Assembly (NCBI RefSeq): GCF_003600835.1
Contig: NZ_NQYC01000001.1
Location: 1,240,001 to 1,304,000 of the forward strand
DNA from: Bacillus sp. PK3_68
GTDB lineage: Bacteria; Bacillota; Bacilli; Bacillales; Domibacillaceae
Reading direction: 5' to 3'
Length of the DNA: 64,000 nucleotides
Shown: piece after piece, positions 36,406 through 47,597 of the stretch
Layout: every line of letters begins with the position of its first letter
Position numbering within the stretch: the first letter of the stretch is position 1
The notes under the pieces: model-generated
The model's input: only the letters and a program-made list of their open reading frames with translations
The model's database searches: none
Told to the model about the DNA's origin: nothing
Position numbers and translations under genes: made by a program

Positions 36406-37740
36406 ATGGAAAGAAAGACAGTCAGTTTAATCATGGCATTTGTTTTACTATTGAGCCTTTTGCCTGCAGCCACTACTTTTGCAGAGGAGGCGCAACAGGT
36501 AGAAATTGCCGTGAACAAAGCAAATGTTCGCAGTGAGCCGAGTATGTCCGCCAGCCTGGTGGGACAAGCAGAGCGCGGCAAGAAGTACATAGTATTAAAG
36601 GAAAAATATGACTGGTATCAAATTCAGCTTGCAAACGGCACAAAAGGCTGGGTTGCTGGCTATATTGTTAAAGGGGCCAGCACTTCGGTCCAAGAAGACA
36701 AACAAGGGATTGTAAAAAGTACAACAGCTGAGAGATCGGCGACTGTTCTCGTTGATGATTTAAACGTACGCAACGAGCCTTCGCTATCAGCCGGTGTTCT
36801 TGGCAAGCTGCATATCGGCGAGCAAGTACCAGTTGAAAAAGTGACAAATGATTGGGTACATATCCATTACAAGGGACAAAGAGCTTGGGTAAGTCGACAA
36901 TTTGTCCGCATCTCGAATAAAACGAAACAAACAGCGGACAACAGCGAGGCTCCAGCAGACGGTTTTGCCGTTATTTTATATAATGGGACCAACCTTCGTT
37001 CCGATGCCAGCACATCTGCTTCTGTCGTGGCAAGAGGATCACAAGGAGAACGCTATCCTATTCAATCCCGGGTTGGCGATTGGTATAAAATTAGTCTTTC
37101 CAGCGGCCAAAAAGCCTATGTGGCGAGCTGGGTGGTGTCAGTCAATGGAAAGGCTGCCGTGGACGAGCCTTCAACCGAGCCAGTTGATGACCGCACACCT
37201 GGGTTAAGAGGGAAAACCATCATTCTCGATCCGGGCCATGGCGGTGTCGATGCCGGGACCACGGGTATGCACGGAACGTTTGAGAAATTCATTACCTTAA
37301 AAACAGCGGAACGCTTATACCATAAGCTGCGTCAGGCAGGGGCTAATGTTATTTTAACCCGATCGGATGATCAATACATCTCTCTTCCTTCCCGGGTGGC
37401 CACGGCCAGATATCATCGTGCTGATGCGTTCATCAGTCTTCACTATGATAGCACTCACCATAACGGAGCAAACGGCTTTACTACCTATTACTATCACAAT
37501 GGGCATAAACAGCTTGCAAAAAAGGTAAACCGTAATTTAGAACAGTCTCTTCCTATGAAAAATCGTGGTGTCCGTCACGGTGACTATTACGTTTTACGTG
37601 AAAACAGCCAGCCTGCCATTTTACTGGAACTTGGCTATTTAAGCAATCCACGAGAGGCTTCGGCTGTTGTAACAAGCCCTTATCAAGAATTAATTACCAA
37701 TGGTGTATATAATGGGTTAAGCTCTTATTTTAATAACTAA
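36406..37740 (+). CDS. yrvJ: Secreted N-acetylmuramoyl-L-alanine amidase with SH3b repeats
   Basis: 444-residue cell-wall hydrolase. A signal peptide (KTVSLIMAFVLLLSLLPAATTFA) ends about residue 26. Three bacterial SH3 domains follow at about 30-85, 105-165 and 185-245 (each with NVRSEPS, NVRNEPS or NLRSDAS and a KGWVAGYIV-type end), then an Amidase_3 domain from about 268 with zinc ligands in DPGHGG, EKFITLKTAERL and SLHYDS, and the catalytic glutamate in LLELGYLSN. It corresponds by position to YrvJ, but is shorter than the B. subtilis protein, probably by one SH3b repeat. It is divergent from hisS and has its own terminator. Confidence 0.9.
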   Translation: MERKTVSLIMAFVLLLSLLPAATTFAEEAQQVEIAVNKANVRSEPSMSASLVGQAERGKKYIVLKEKYDWYQIQLANGTKGWVAGYIVKGASTSVQEDKQGIVKSTTAERSATVLVDDLNVRNEPSLSAGVLGKLHIGEQVPVEKVTNDWVHIHYKGQRAWVSRQFVRISNKTKQTADNSEAPADGFAVILYNGTNLRSDASTSASVVARGSQGERYPIQSRVGDWYKISLSSGQKAYVASWVVSVNGKAAVDEPSTEPVDDRTPGLRGKTIILDPGHGGVDAGTTGMHGTFEKFITLKTAERLYHKLRQAGANVILTRSDDQYISLPSRVATARYHRADAFISLHYDSTHHNGANGFTTYYYHNGHKQLAKKVNRNLEQSLPMKNRGVRHGDYYVLRENSQPAILLELGYLSNPREASAVVTSPYQELITNGVYNGLSSYFNN

Positions 37741-37744
37741 TATG

Positions 37745-37783
37745 AAAAACAGACGAATCCAAAATGGATTCGTCTGTTTTTTT
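37745..37783 (+). terminator. Terminator of the amidase gene
   Basis: AAAAACAGACGAATCC pairs with GGATTCGTCTGTTTTT around AAAAT, followed by further T. Confidence 0.9.
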
Positions 37784-37910
37784 ATTAGCTCTGTTACGAA
37801 GGAGCATGGATTGACGCTCTGGTCGCTTTGTTTTTATGGACGCTATCGCTTGAAGCGCCTGCACCTCTTCATTTCGTAGAAAGACAACCGACCTTCTTGT
37901 CTTCCTGCTA

Positions 37911-37942
37911 AGAGAAAAAGCGACTCTCTAAAGAGCCGCTTT
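37911..37942 (-). terminator. Terminator of dtd
   Basis: On the minus strand AAAGCGGCTCT and AGAGTCGCTTT (one mismatch) around a 4-nt loop, then TTCTCT. It overlaps the dtd stop. Confidence 0.7.
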
Positions 37943-38381
37943 AGTTGCTTTCTAATATAAATGTGACCGGTCCGTCATTAATAAGGGACACATCCATCAT
38001 TGCACCAAATTTCCCCGTTTCAACATGGACACCTTTTTCTCTCAGCATTTCATTGAATCGGTCGTACAATTTCTCAGCTTGCTCTCCTTTAGCGGCGCTC
38101 ATAAAGTTGGGACGGCGCCCTTTACGGCAATCGCCATACAAGGTGAATTGAGAAACAGATAAAATGGCACCGCCTTCATCAAGCAGTGAACGATTCATCT
38201 TTCCTTCTTCATCCTCAAAAATTCTTAAGTGGACAATTTTTTCTGCCAAATAAGCCGCTTCTGCTTCCCCGTCTTCATGAGTCACACCAACAAGAAGCAC
38301 GAGGCCGCTATCAATGCGGCCTACCACTTCTCCTTCTACAGTAACCGATGCTTCTTTACTTCTTTGCAAAACAACTTTCAT
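37941..38381 (-). CDS. dtd: D-aminoacyl-tRNA deacylase
   Basis: Removes D-amino acids and glycine mischarged onto tRNA. The 146-residue protein has the two active-site motifs of [13 protein letters not shown] near residue 77 and NDGPVTF near 136, which form the cross-subunit Gly-cisPro pocket region. It starts [13 protein letters not shown]. It lies 13 nt after relA, the order dtd-relA-apt-recJ being common in Bacillales. Confidence 0.95.
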   Translation of the reverse strand: MKVVLQRSKEASVTVEGEVVGRIDSGLVLLVGVTHEDGEAEAAYLAEKIVHLRIFEDEEGKMNRSLLDEGGAILSVSQFTLYGDCRKGRRPNFMSAAKGEQAEKLYDRFNEMLREKGVHVETGKFGAMMDVSLINDGPVTFILESN

Positions 38382-38394
38382 TGTTAAAACACCC

Positions 38395-40590
38395 TTAATT
38401 TAAAATTCTGTGTACCGAATAAATATCTGGTATTTGCTTAATCCGTTCCACTACTTTATGCAGGTGACTAATGTTGCGAATATAAATGGCCATATCAATC
38501 TTTGCCACTTTATTGCGGTCCGATCTCCCCGAAACAGTGGAAATATTCGTTTTCGTTTCGCTGACCGCTTGCAGCACCTCATTCAATAATCCTTGACGAT
38601 CATATCCTGAAATTTCAATCTCAACCGTATACTCTTTTTGATCAGCCGCGCCGCCTTCCCATTCTACTTCGATCAGACGGTCTGTCGATTCTTCATCATT
38701 GACGTTCGGACAATCAGCTCGGTGCACAGAAACACCGCGTCCTTTCGTAATATAACCAACGATGTCATCTCCAGGAACAGGATTACAACAGCGAGACAAA
38801 CGGATAAGAAGATTATCAATGCCTTTCACTGTCACTCCGGAATTTTTCTTTGGATGAGACGGGGAGGAAACGGGCTTTAAATCTTTTAACGTTTCTTCAA
38901 CGATCGCCTCCTGGTCTCTCATTTTCCGCAATTTTTCGGTCAGGCGGTTAACCACTTGCAAAGCGGTGATCCCATTGTATCCAACAGCTGCATACATATC
39001 TTCTTCATTGGCAAAATTAAACTTCTCTGCCACACGCTTCACATTGTCAGGAGTGAGGACTTCCTTCACATCGAAATCCATGTTTTTAATTTCTTTCTCA
39101 ACTTGTTCCCGGCCTTTAATTACATTTTCTTCGCGGTTTTGCTTTTTGAAAAATTGTTTAATCTTATTTTTCGCCTGTGAGGTCTGAGCCATTTTCAACC
39201 AGTCTTTACTTGGGCCGTATGAATGCTTAGATGTTAAAATCTCGACGATATCTCCTGTTTGAAGCTTATAATCGAGAGTAACCATCTTTCCATTCACTTT
39301 TGCACCGATGGTTTTGTTGCCAATTTCGGAATGAATGCGATAAGCAAAATCAAGAGGGACCGAGCCCTTTGGAAGCTCAATGACATCTCCCTTTGGTGTG
39401 AAAATAAAGACCATATCGGAAAAAAAGTCAATCTTTAATGATTCCATGAATTCTTCTGCATCCGCAGAATCATTTTGATACTCCATAATTTCCCGGAACC
39501 AGGACATCTTTTTGTCGAATGAAGCTTTTTCATCAACCGTCTTGCCTTCTTTATATGCCCAATGAGCAGCCACCCCGTACTCAGCGATATGATGCATATC
39601 CTTCGTGCGGATCTGCACTTCAAGCGGATCTCCTTTTGGACCGATGACCGTCGTATGAAGAGACTGATACATATTCGTTTTCGGCATAGCAATATAATCT
39701 TTAAATCGACCCGGCATTGGCTTCCAGCAAGTATGAATAATTCCTAATACTGCATAGCAGTCTTTAATACTGTCAACAATAACCCGAACAGCTAGCAAAT
39801 CATAAATTTCATTGAATTGCTTATGTTGAAGCACCATTTTACGATAAATGCTGTAAATATGCTTTGGCCGCCCAGATAGCTCGGCCTTAATCGAAATCTC
39901 GTCCAAACGCGTCTTTACATCATTAATCACTTCATCCAAGTATTGCTCACGTTCCGCCCGTTTACGCTTCATTAAATTAACAATTCGATAATATTGCTGC
40001 GGATTTAAATAACGTAAAGCAATATCTTCTAATTCCCATTTAATTTTTGATATTCCTAAACGGTGAGCCAGCGGTGCGAAGATTTCAAGTGTTTCATTGG
40101 CAATGCGCCGCTGTTTTTCATGAGGCAAGTGCTTTAGTGTCCGCATATTATGCAGACGGTCTGCCAGTTTAATTAAAATAACCCGGATATCCTGCGCCAT
40201 TGCTACAAACATTTTCCGATGATTTTCCGCCTGCTGCTCTTCTTTAGATTTATATTTAATCTTTCCTAGCTTTGTTACCCCATCTACGAGCATGGCCACT
40301 TCTTTGCCGAAGGCTTCTTCCATGTCTGCCAACGTTATGTCTGTATCTTCAACGACATCATGCAAAAAACCGGCTGCTACAGTGGCCGGATCCATTTCTA
40401 AATCTGCCAGTATTCCTGCTACCTGAATCGGGTGGATGATGTAAGGCTCCCCTGATTTACGGTACTGGTCCTTATGCGCTTCCTTAGCGTATTGATAAGC
40501 TTTTTCTACGAGCTTGACATGTTCTGCGTTTAAATATTCACTCGCCTTCTCAATCACTTCATCGGCAGTCAATACCCGATCTTTTGCCAT
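38395..40590 (-). CDS. relA: Bifunctional (p)ppGpp synthetase/hydrolase RelA
   Basis: Main enzyme of the stringent response. 731 residues: an HD hydrolase domain ([30 protein letters not shown]), the synthetase domain ([30 protein letters not shown]), TGS near 395-455, a zinc-finger region with the [13 protein letters not shown] signature and a C-terminal ACT domain. The ATG at 40590 follows AAAGGTGAG; the frame extends upstream seven codons without support. Both catalytic sites look intact. The promoter lies at 40658-40686. Confidence 0.97.
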   Translation of the reverse strand: MAKDRVLTADEVIEKASEYLNAEHVKLVEKAYQYAKEAHKDQYRKSGEPYIIHPIQVAGILADLEMDPATVAAGFLHDVVEDTDITLADMEEAFGKEVAMLVDGVTKLGKIKYKSKEEQQAENHRKMFVAMAQDIRVILIKLADRLHNMRTLKHLPHEKQRRIANETLEIFAPLAHRLGISKIKWELEDIALRYLNPQQYYRIVNLMKRKRAEREQYLDEVINDVKTRLDEISIKAELSGRPKHIYSIYRKMVLQHKQFNEIYDLLAVRVIVDSIKDCYAVLGIIHTCWKPMPGRFKDYIAMPKTNMYQSLHTTVIGPKGDPLEVQIRTKDMHHIAEYGVAAHWAYKEGKTVDEKASFDKKMSWFREIMEYQNDSADAEEFMESLKIDFFSDMVFIFTPKGDVIELPKGSVPLDFAYRIHSEIGNKTIGAKVNGKMVTLDYKLQTGDIVEILTSKHSYGPSKDWLKMAQTSQAKNKIKQFFKKQNREENVIKGREQVEKEIKNMDFDVKEVLTPDNVKRVAEKFNFANEEDMYAAVGYNGITALQVVNRLTEKLRKMRDQEAIVEETLKDLKPVSSPSHPKKNSGVTVKGIDNLLIRLSRCCNPVPGDDIVGYITKGRGVSVHRADCPNVNDEESTDRLIEVEWEGGAADQKEYTVEIEISGYDRQGLLNEVLQAVSETKTNISTVSGRSDRNKVAKIDMAIYIRNISHLHKVVERIKQIPDIYSVHRILN

Positions 40591-40657
40591 ATGTTTACTC
40601 ACCTTTGCCATCTATTAAATATTTTTGTTTCTGCTCTAAAAGATACTAATAGTTCTT

Positions 40658-40686
40658 ATTATCGAAAAAAAGTAGGCAGATGTAAA
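40658..40686 (-). promoter_or_regulatory. Candidate promoter of relA
   Basis: TTTACA (40686-40681) and GATAAT (40663-40658) with a 17-nt spacer, about 60 nt before the relA ATG and downstream of the apt terminator. Confidence 0.65.
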
Positions 40687-40790
40687 GATATCTTGCTCAT
40701 TTTCTAAAGAAAATGAAAAAGAATGTCGAAAATATTCACGTTATTTTCAGATTTTTTCTAAAACTGCCCTTCTTTAGCAAAGAAAGTATA

Positions 40791-40823
40791 AAAAAACAGG
40801 CACTGTCATCAGTGCCTGTTTTT
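40791..40823. terminator. Terminator between apt and relA
   Basis: AAAAAACAGGCACTG and CAGTGCCTGTTTTT around TCAT; functional on both strands, it ends recJ-apt. Confidence 0.9.
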
Positions 40824-40827
40824 CCTT

Positions 40828-41343
40828 TTATTCATAAGGAATCAATGTCAATACATCATATCCGTCCAATTTACTGCGTCCATTCAAGTAAGAAAGCTCC
40901 ACTAAGAATGCAATACCTGCCACGATTCCACCCAGCTGTTCCACAAGCTTAATGGTAGCTTCAATCGTACCGCCTGTAGCAAGCAAGTCATCTGTAATTA
41001 ATACACGCTGGCCCGGCTTCACCGCGTCTTTATGAATGGTCAAAACGTCATCCCCGTATTCCTTTCCATAGGTTACCTTCACTGTTTCACGCGGAAGTTT
41101 TCCTTCTTTGCGCACAGGAGCAAAACCGACACCCAGCGCATAAGCGACTGGACAGCCGACAATAAATCCACGGGCTTCAGGACCGACAATTAGATCAATC
41201 TCTCTCTCTTTAGCATATTCGACAATTTGATCTGTCGCATAGCGAAAAGCCTCTCCGTTGTCCATTAATGGCGTAATATCTTTAAACTTAATGCCCGGCT
41301 TTGGCCAATCCGGTACAATTTTAATATACGGCTTTAAATCCAT
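40828..41343 (-). CDS. apt: Adenine phosphoribosyltransferase
   Basis: Salvages adenine to AMP with PRPP. 171 residues. The N-terminal [13 protein letters not shown] is the purine-binding loop region, the flexible loop is [20 protein letters not shown], and the PRPP motif is [16 protein letters not shown]. It overlaps the 3' end of recJ by 10 nt, so the two are co-translated. A perfect terminator follows. Confidence 0.96.
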   Translation of the reverse strand: MDLKPYIKIVPDWPKPGIKFKDITPLMDNGEAFRYATDQIVEYAKEREIDLIVGPEARGFIVGCPVAYALGVGFAPVRKEGKLPRETVKVTYGKEYGDDVLTIHKDAVKPGQRVLITDDLLATGGTIEATIKLVEQLGGIVAGIAFLVELSYLNGRSKLDGYDVLTLIPYE

Positions 41344-43700
41344 GATTCAACTTCCTCCTCATTATCAACAGGGGCATTCACATGCTTATCCAGCCAGTCC
41401 TTTAATTCCTGGCATGAAGAATAGAGCAGCTGATTCTCCAGTTCAAATTGCATTTTCTTATTTTGATAGGTTCGAGATTCATTCAAATCTCGTTTAGGAG
41501 CCTGTTCATTCAAATGAATGACTCCTTCACTTATTGTAACAAAGTCAAGCTCAAAAAACACTTTTGACATAAAGTCAATCGTTTCCCGCGACCACCCGCG
41601 ATGCTGGGCAAGCTGGTCTCCTTGTTTAGTTAAATCAAAGCTTTTTCTTTTTAATAAAAAAGCGTATAGCCATTTAAAATGTTCCCTCGTCGGCATCGTG
41701 CTGAAGAAGTGACTGTCCTTTTGATAGAAGTGAGCATAGATGCGTTCCGGGCAGCCTGTTTGCAGGAGTGCTTCCACTACTTCTCTCGTCGGGGGCAAGT
41801 CAACCAGCACAATGTTTTGCTTGTCAATGGACAATTGTAAAGCGGCTTCCTGCCCATTGACATATACAGTTTCTCCAGCAAATTTGCCTAAATTTAATTC
41901 GGCTGCTGTTTCCTCTTTAAATGTAACCAACAAGCGGTCATCCGGCACTTGGCTTATCCACCTTTCAAGCTGCCGATGACCTCTGACGTCAAATAATTGC
42001 CAATCGTCCACACGAAGATCTTTTAGAAACAATTGCGGCTTTCGGATATTGTTCCACTCATTAACTGCTAATTCTCCAATAGCTGATACTTTTGAAAAAG
42101 GAGCAATATGATCAGCATATTGGCCCAGGCCAAAACCAATGCTATCCAGCGAACCGGCAGGGTCTTCAAGCTGAAGCTTCAAATGTGTCTTATCGGATCC
42201 AATCTTACGAATAGTGGAAAATTCCACTTTCTCGATCAGTACTTGTGGTTTGGGGTTGCCCATTCCATAAGGTGCCAACATATTCAATTCTTCAATTACA
42301 GACAAATTCACCTGTGCTAGCGGCACCACTGCATCAAGCTCCGTAACAGGAACCAGGTCTTCGGCAGATAGCTGCTCGCTAGCGAGTGAGCAAAGACGCT
42401 CTCTCAGCTCATCAACATCAGACAATTCCAGCGTCATGCCAGCTGCCATTGGGTGCCCACCAAAATGAGGAAGCAATTCCCGGCACTCGGACAAATTCTT
42501 GAAGAGATCAAAGCCTGGAATACTTCTTGCTGATCCCTTTGCCTTATTCGTTTCTGGATCAAAACTAAGCACAATAGCCGGCCGGTAGAATGTATCTACT
42601 AGTCTCGATGCCACAATGCCGATCACACCAGCATTCCAATTTTCTTTGCCTACAACAATAACAGGATATTTTTCTGGGGGATAGTGGGCCTGTACTGTCT
42701 CAATTGCTTCCTTTGCAATCTCTGAAACAATCGTTTGCCGTTCTTTGTTCATGGCGTCAATTTCCTGGGCAAGTTCACTCGCCTCTGCCCGATCTTTTGT
42801 GAGCAGTAAATCAACAGCCGGCGCTGCATCAGCGAGACGGCCGGCGGCATTGATGCGAGGAGCAATCATAAAGCCCACTGTTTCCTCATCTACCGCTTCT
42901 GGCTTTGTAGATGTTAGCTGTAAAAGCGATTCAATTCCTGGACGCGATGCCTGCTGAAGCTTTTTTATTCCCGCTTTGGCGATGGTTCGATTCTCTCCCT
43001 TTAAAGGCACAAGATCTGCAATTGTCCCAATAGCAGCCAGGTCCAATAGATGTTCCGGCACATGGCCATACAACGCATGAGCCACCTTAAAGGCTACTCC
43101 AACGCCTGCTAAATAAGGAAATGGATAGCTTCCTCCTGGCAGATTCGGATGAATAATAGCCAGCGCCTGCGGAAGCTCTGGTCCCGGCTCGTGGTGATCA
43201 GTAATAATTAAATCCATGCTAAGCTCAGCGGCTACAGCTGCTTCATTCACTGCAGCAATACCCGTATCTACAGTAATGATTAGCTGATACCCCTGTTCCT
43301 TTGCCAAACGAAAAGCTGACTCATTTGGCCCATATCCTTCGGTAAAGCGATTTGGAATATAGAAATCTACTTTTGCCCCCAAATCCGTTAAAGCCGTCAT
43401 CATAACAGACGTGCTGCTTACTCCGTCTGCATCATAATCTCCAAATACTAAAATGGGCTCTTCATTTTCAATCGCCCGATAAATTCGCTCAATCGCTGTT
43501 CTCATTCCATCGAACAAAAATGGATCGTGAAATTCATGCCCTTTATCGTATAAAAAACTCCGCGCTGCATCTGTCTCAGTTATACCGCGATTGATCAACA
43601 AGGAGGCCAACAATGGGCTAATTCCCAATTGTTCCATCAGTTGATCCCTCACTTGTTCATCTGTCTTCTGAACAATCCAGCGGGTTTTTGATTTTAACAT
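41334..43700 (-). CDS. recJ: Single-stranded-DNA-specific exonuclease RecJ
   Basis: 5'-3' exonuclease of the DHH superfamily, acting in recombination and repair. 788 residues. The phosphoesterase motifs are visible: [15 protein letters not shown], the ITDHHEPGP motif that names the family, and DHHA1 with [10 protein letters not shown]. An OB-fold follows, and the long C-terminal extension (about 230 residues) is typical of Bacillus RecJ. I choose the ATG at 43700 after AAGGGGTGACGGT; the longer frame adds 17 unconserved residues. It overlaps apt. Confidence 0.95.
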   Translation of the reverse strand: MLKSKTRWIVQKTDEQVRDQLMEQLGISPLLASLLINRGITETDAARSFLYDKGHEFHDPFLFDGMRTAIERIYRAIENEEPILVFGDYDADGVSSTSVMMTALTDLGAKVDFYIPNRFTEGYGPNESAFRLAKEQGYQLIITVDTGIAAVNEAAVAAELSMDLIITDHHEPGPELPQALAIIHPNLPGGSYPFPYLAGVGVAFKVAHALYGHVPEHLLDLAAIGTIADLVPLKGENRTIAKAGIKKLQQASRPGIESLLQLTSTKPEAVDEETVGFMIAPRINAAGRLADAAPAVDLLLTKDRAEASELAQEIDAMNKERQTIVSEIAKEAIETVQAHYPPEKYPVIVVGKENWNAGVIGIVASRLVDTFYRPAIVLSFDPETNKAKGSARSIPGFDLFKNLSECRELLPHFGGHPMAAGMTLELSDVDELRERLCSLASEQLSAEDLVPVTELDAVVPLAQVNLSVIEELNMLAPYGMGNPKPQVLIEKVEFSTIRKIGSDKTHLKLQLEDPAGSLDSIGFGLGQYADHIAPFSKVSAIGELAVNEWNNIRKPQLFLKDLRVDDWQLFDVRGHRQLERWISQVPDDRLLVTFKEETAAELNLGKFAGETVYVNGQEAALQLSIDKQNIVLVDLPPTREVVEALLQTGCPERIYAHFYQKDSHFFSTMPTREHFKWLYAFLLKRKSFDLTKQGDQLAQHRGWSRETIDFMSKVFFELDFVTISEGVIHLNEQAPKRDLNESRTYQNKKMQFELENQLLYSSCQELKDWLDKHVNAPVDNEEEVESWI

Positions 43701-43770
43701 ACCGTCACCCCTTAGCCCTACTATTATACAAGAGTAAAAATAGGGATTCAATGCAGGTGTTTATTTTCAT

Positions 43771-43804
43771 AAAAAAAAGCGTTCTAGAGCAAATCTTCTA
43801 GAAC
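43771..43804 (-). terminator. Terminator of lapA
   Basis: On the minus strand GTTCTAGA and TCTAGAAC (8 bp) around an 8-nt loop, then GCTTTTTTTT. Confidence 0.82.
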
Positions 43805-43828
43805 ACCTTGTATGGAGAGGATCCCTGC

Positions 43829-44158
43829 TTATTTTCCATCAGGAGCTATTCGTTTGATTGAATCAGCTTGGCTCTTTTCCCGTCTCTCCAGCTTTAAATC
43901 GTGAAGTTCCTGTTTTAGTTTTTCAATTTGATGAATAAGCACATCGTTTTGCCGCCTCAAGCCGATTGTACGAAACAGACTGAACGCTCCTGAAACTACT
44001 CCTCCCATTAATACCGAAACTATGATGACAAGGACAAGCGGCCATTCCGACTGTCCAAATACATAATTTACTTCCACCGGATTAACGTTAATGACAGCAA
44101 ACACTGCAACAACCAAAGCAAAAAGAATCACGAGTAGCAAAGCCGATTGCATCTTCAT
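43829..44158 (-). CDS. yrvD: LapA domain membrane protein (YrvD)
   Basis: 109 residues of the LapA/DUF1049 family: two transmembrane helices (ALLLVILFALVVAVFAVINV and WPLVLVIIVSVLMGGVVSGA) and a cytoplasmic coiled coil (DVLIHQIEKLKQELHDLKLERREK). The first helix is followed by VNPVEVNYVFG, as usual in the family. In Gram-negatives LapA assists lipopolysaccharide assembly; the Gram-positive role is unknown. The ATG follows AAGGAGG. It is 20 nt after the cation transporter gene and probably co-transcribed. Confidence 0.88.
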   Translation of the reverse strand: MKMQSALLLVILFALVVAVFAVINVNPVEVNYVFGQSEWPLVLVIIVSVLMGGVVSGAFSLFRTIGLRRQNDVLIHQIEKLKQELHDLKLERREKSQADSIKRIAPDGK

Positions 44159-44177
44159 CTTTATTCCTCCTTTTCAG

Positions 44178-45086
44178 CTAACTCTCTTCCTTGAAGCGCG
44201 ATTGGTCGGGGTTTATATGAATGAAAGCGTCCTGAACGTCAGGAAGTGCCAGCAGCTTCTGCTTTACTTGCTTTCCGACACTATGCCCTTCTTCTACGGT
44301 CATTAAAGGGTCCACGGATATTTTCAAATCTATAATTACATAATGGCCGTGTTCCCGTGCGTAAAGAGAATTAATCTTTCGCACATCAGGAACAGATAAG
44401 ACGGCCTCTCTAAATGAGCCTGTATTCTCCTCATGAAGAACATGGTCCATTGTGTTGTGTATCGACTCGCTTCCGACCGTCCAAGCAATCTTCAACACAA
44501 GCACCGAAACAAGAAGCCCCGCAACTGGATCACCATAAACAAGCCATTCTATTCCGAGCTTCCCACCTAGCATCGCGGCCCCAATACCAATCAGTGCAGC
44601 TATAGAAGAGTACACATCCGAACGGTGTTCATACGCGTTCGCAATTAGCGCATTGCTCTTTAACCTTTTTCCCAACCGGTACTTGTATTGAAACATCGCC
44701 TCTTTCACAAGAATAGAAAAGAGAACGGCATAAATAGCAATGGCCTTGGGAGGCTCGATGTTGTGAAAAAATGCTTTGACTGACGAAATGCCAATCTCGA
44801 TTCCGACAAGAACGAGCAGTACAGCAACAACAATAGCTGAAATCGATTCTGCTTTGCCATGCCCATAGGGATGATCTTCATCAGGTGGGCGTTTAGCCGC
44901 TCTTAAGCCAACCCATACAGCGAGTGAGCCAGCCACATCGGATGCTGAGTGTGCAGCATCTGCAATCAGCGCCCGGCTGTGGCCGATCACTCCGCATACT
45001 CCCTTAAGAACAGCCAAAAAAATATTCCCGACGATTCCAACCACTGCTGCAAATTCTGCTTTTTTAAATCTTTCCTCTTTCTCCAT
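44178..45086 (-). CDS. Cation diffusion facilitator transporter
   Basis: 302-residue CDF-family metal/proton antiporter. The metal site has DAAHSASD (D-x3-D, in helix 2) and the second pair in helix 5 near HRSDVYSS. Six helices are followed by the cytoplasmic ferredoxin-like domain with NTMDHVLHEE, GHYVIIDLKI and VEEGHSVGKQVK. Bacillus paralogues MneP and MneS export manganese, but residues seen here do not settle Mn against Zn, Fe or Co. The ATG follows GGAGGAGG. Confidence 0.88.
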   Translation of the reverse strand: MEKEERFKKAEFAAVVGIVGNIFLAVLKGVCGVIGHSRALIADAAHSASDVAGSLAVWVGLRAAKRPPDEDHPYGHGKAESISAIVVAVLLVLVGIEIGISSVKAFFHNIEPPKAIAIYAVLFSILVKEAMFQYKYRLGKRLKSNALIANAYEHRSDVYSSIAALIGIGAAMLGGKLGIEWLVYGDPVAGLLVSVLVLKIAWTVGSESIHNTMDHVLHEENTGSFREAVLSVPDVRKINSLYAREHGHYVIIDLKISVDPLMTVEEGHSVGKQVKQKLLALPDVQDAFIHINPDQSRFKEES

Positions 45087-45178
45087 CTAACGGCCTCCTC
45101 CATTTCCTCTGCTATTATTATGAACAATCAGCAGAGGATTCATGAAAAGGGACAGCCGTCCGATTGATTATCTTACAG

Positions 45179-45226
45179 AAAAAGCCCTCTGTCATTTACA
45201 TAAGAGTAGATGACAGAGGGCTTTAC
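45179..45226 (-). terminator. Terminator of secDF
   Basis: AAAGCCCTCTGTCAT and its perfect complement, 14-nt loop, with TTTTTCTG following on the minus strand. It is separated from the secDF stop by a repeat module. Confidence 0.82.
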
Positions 45227-45249
45227 ACTTCAGGTTAACAGAATAGCGG

Positions 45250-45331
45250 TAAACGACACTCCCTCTTTCGGAGTCTGAACGGCAACTTCTCGCCGAGCGC
45301 TATCGCGCTGATTGAGCACCTTCCGCTTTTC
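45250..45331 (-). repeat. Partial dispersed module after secDF (locus C)
   Basis: Contains TTTCGGAGTC, the GCGCTATCGCGCTGATTGAGC arm region and the terminal CTTCCGCTTTTC. About two thirds of a type I unit remain. On the minus strand GAAAAGCGG begins 1 nt after the secDF stop, and the terminator lies on its other side. Confidence 0.75.
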
Positions 45332-45332
45332 T

Positions 45333-47597
45333 TTATACTTGTGGTTCGTCGCTCCATTGTTTTTTCTCTTTGTAAGTAATAATAGAGCCTTTTTTCTTGA
45401 GTTCCTTCTTCTTCCATATGAGCCACAGCTGGGCGGCGATAAAGAGGGACGAGTACACCCCTGAAATCAGACCAACGAGAAGCGCAATGGAAAAGTTACG
45501 GATTGATTCACTTCCAAATAGAAGCAAGGCAACGACAGCAATAACAACCGTCAGGACAGTATTGACTGAACGCGTAAACGTTTGGCGCAAGCTGACATTG
45601 ACGATGTCTTCAAGCTCCTGCTCTGTTTTGATTTTGCGTCTCTTCGCCATATTCTCACGCATCCGGTCAAAGGTAACAATCGTGTCATTAATGGAATAAC
45701 CGATGATCGTTAGAACCGCAGCGATAAAGGTAATATCTACTTCAAGGCGTATTAGACTGAAAACAGCTACGATGAAAAAGGCATCGTACAGCAAGGAAAT
45801 AATCGCTCCGAGCGCCATGTAAATTTCAAAGCGGATCGTCACGTACAAAATAATCCCAACAGAAGCAATAACAAGAGCTTTGACCGCATTTTTCGCAAGC
45901 TCTTTTCCAATGATTGGCGAAACTGTACTGATATTTGGCTCACTGCCATACTTTTTAGCGAAGTGTGCTTTTACATCCGCTACTTTATCTTGAGAGAAAG
46001 ACTCTTTAAAACGGGCAACCCCCACGTTTTTCTTTTCTCCCGAAAGAACGATATCGTCCGTAGAAAGTCCAACTTCTTTTAATTCATTTTTCACCACTTC
46101 TTCAGTTAATGGCTTGTTTGACATAATTTCCATGCGCGTTCCGCTTGAAAAGTCAATTCCAAGGTTCAAACGGAAGAACACCAGGACAATGATGCCTGCT
46201 ACAAGAACGATTGCTGAAAAAGCGAAAAATTTATTATGATGCTTCACAAAATCAAGCTTGTCAAAGCGTGTCGGTAAATCGATCGTATCATAGTTCTCGC
46301 TAATGTCTTTAATATCTTTTTTCCTAACACCAAACCAGCCTGGTTTGTCCTTTAGCCAGTTGCTTTGAACAAACAAGCTGAGCAGCAAGCGAGACCCCCA
46401 AATGGCCGTAATAAAACTCACGAGGATGCTGACAATAAGCGTCGTCGCAAACCCTTTAACCGAGCTTGTTCCGAAGTAAAATAGAACGGCCCCGGCCAAA
46501 ATAGTCGTTAAGTTTGCATCAAGAATCGTTAGGAAGGAACTTTTATTCCCTTCTTTAAAAGCGGCCCTGATCGAGCGGCCTACTTTAATTTCTTCTCTGA
46601 TCCGTTCATACGTAATGATGTTGGCATCAACCGCCATCCCAACACCGAGAATTAAAGCGGCAATACCAGGAAGCGTTAAGACAACATTCATCCAGTCAAA
46701 AACTAGTAAAATTAAATAGATATAGACTGAAAGAGTAACTGTCGCAATGAATCCCGGCAACCGGTAATAGAAAAGCATAAATAAATAGATAATAGAGATG
46801 CCGATAATCCCGGCGAGGACCATTTCATTCAGTGCTTTTTCCCCAAATTGCGCTCCAACGGAAGTGGAATACACTTCATCCAATTTCACTGGCAAAGCCC
46901 CTGCATTTAATAGGGAAGCAAGATTTTGTGCTTCTTCAACTGTAAAATTTCCTTCAATTGTCACTTCATTCGTATCAAATACTTGGCTAACATTTGGCGC
47001 AGATAGGAATCCTGGATTTTTCTGCTGAACTTCTTTTCGGAAAGAGTCTTTTCCTTCTTCAAAATCAAGCCAAATAACAAGCTGATTGTTTGGCGCCATC
47101 TTAAGAACGTGCTCTGTCACTTCTTTAAACTTCTTGCTGCTTTTCAATTTTAATGCAACGTTTGGCGCTCCTTGCTGTGTGAACGATTGCTTCGCTCCGC
47201 CTTCTGCAAGGTCACTCCCGTCCATCATAAGCTTATCGTTGGCATCGCGGAAAGACAGATTTGCTTGCGTAGAAAGCATTTTCCGTGCTTCTGTTTGGTC
47301 TTCTACACCCGCGAGCTGAACACGGATACGATTGCCTTCTTCAATCTGAATAATCGGCTCACTTACGCCGAGAGCATTCACCCGCTTATCCAGGGCATCG
47401 GCTGTATTTTTCACGACTTCTTGTGTAATCTTCTGGCCCGGTTTTGCTGGTTCGACCTCATACAGCACTTCAAACCCGCCTTGAAGGTCAAGCCCAAGTT
47501 TTATATTGTTGACAATGTCCTTTGTCGTGAGCCCGATTGCACTTGCAAGCAGCAGCACAATAAGAAAAAAGGCCACAATCCGGCTGCGTTTTACCAT
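45333..47597 (-). CDS. secDF: Protein translocase subunit SecDF (fused)
   Basis: 754-residue fusion of SecD and SecF, the proton-driven accessory of the Sec translocon; a single polypeptide is normal in Bacillus. Twelve helices are expected. SecD part: KLGLDLQGGFEVLYE near residue 34 and GVGMAVDANIITYERIREE near 320. SecF part: LGIDFSSGTRMEI near 480 and TIIGYSINDTIVTFDRMREN near 640. The ATG follows AAGGAGG. comN precedes it on the same strand. Confidence 0.96.
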   Translation of the reverse strand: MVKRSRIVAFFLIVLLLASAIGLTTKDIVNNIKLGLDLQGGFEVLYEVEPAKPGQKITQEVVKNTADALDKRVNALGVSEPIIQIEEGNRIRVQLAGVEDQTEARKMLSTQANLSFRDANDKLMMDGSDLAEGGAKQSFTQQGAPNVALKLKSSKKFKEVTEHVLKMAPNNQLVIWLDFEEGKDSFRKEVQQKNPGFLSAPNVSQVFDTNEVTIEGNFTVEEAQNLASLLNAGALPVKLDEVYSTSVGAQFGEKALNEMVLAGIIGISIIYLFMLFYYRLPGFIATVTLSVYIYLILLVFDWMNVVLTLPGIAALILGVGMAVDANIITYERIREEIKVGRSIRAAFKEGNKSSFLTILDANLTTILAGAVLFYFGTSSVKGFATTLIVSILVSFITAIWGSRLLLSLFVQSNWLKDKPGWFGVRKKDIKDISENYDTIDLPTRFDKLDFVKHHNKFFAFSAIVLVAGIIVLVFFRLNLGIDFSSGTRMEIMSNKPLTEEVVKNELKEVGLSTDDIVLSGEKKNVGVARFKESFSQDKVADVKAHFAKKYGSEPNISTVSPIIGKELAKNAVKALVIASVGIILYVTIRFEIYMALGAIISLLYDAFFIVAVFSLIRLEVDITFIAAVLTIIGYSINDTIVTFDRMRENMAKRRKIKTEQELEDIVNVSLRQTFTRSVNTVLTVVIAVVALLLFGSESIRNFSIALLVGLISGVYSSLFIAAQLWLIWKKKELKKKGSIITYKEKKQWSDEPQV

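Noticed and set aside
37784-37910. Possible further copy of the dispersed module after the amidase gene
   Set aside because: It contains GGCGCTTCAAGCG-like sequence in reverse but lacks the diagnostic CTTCCGCTTTTC end and inner hairpin, so I leave it unassigned.
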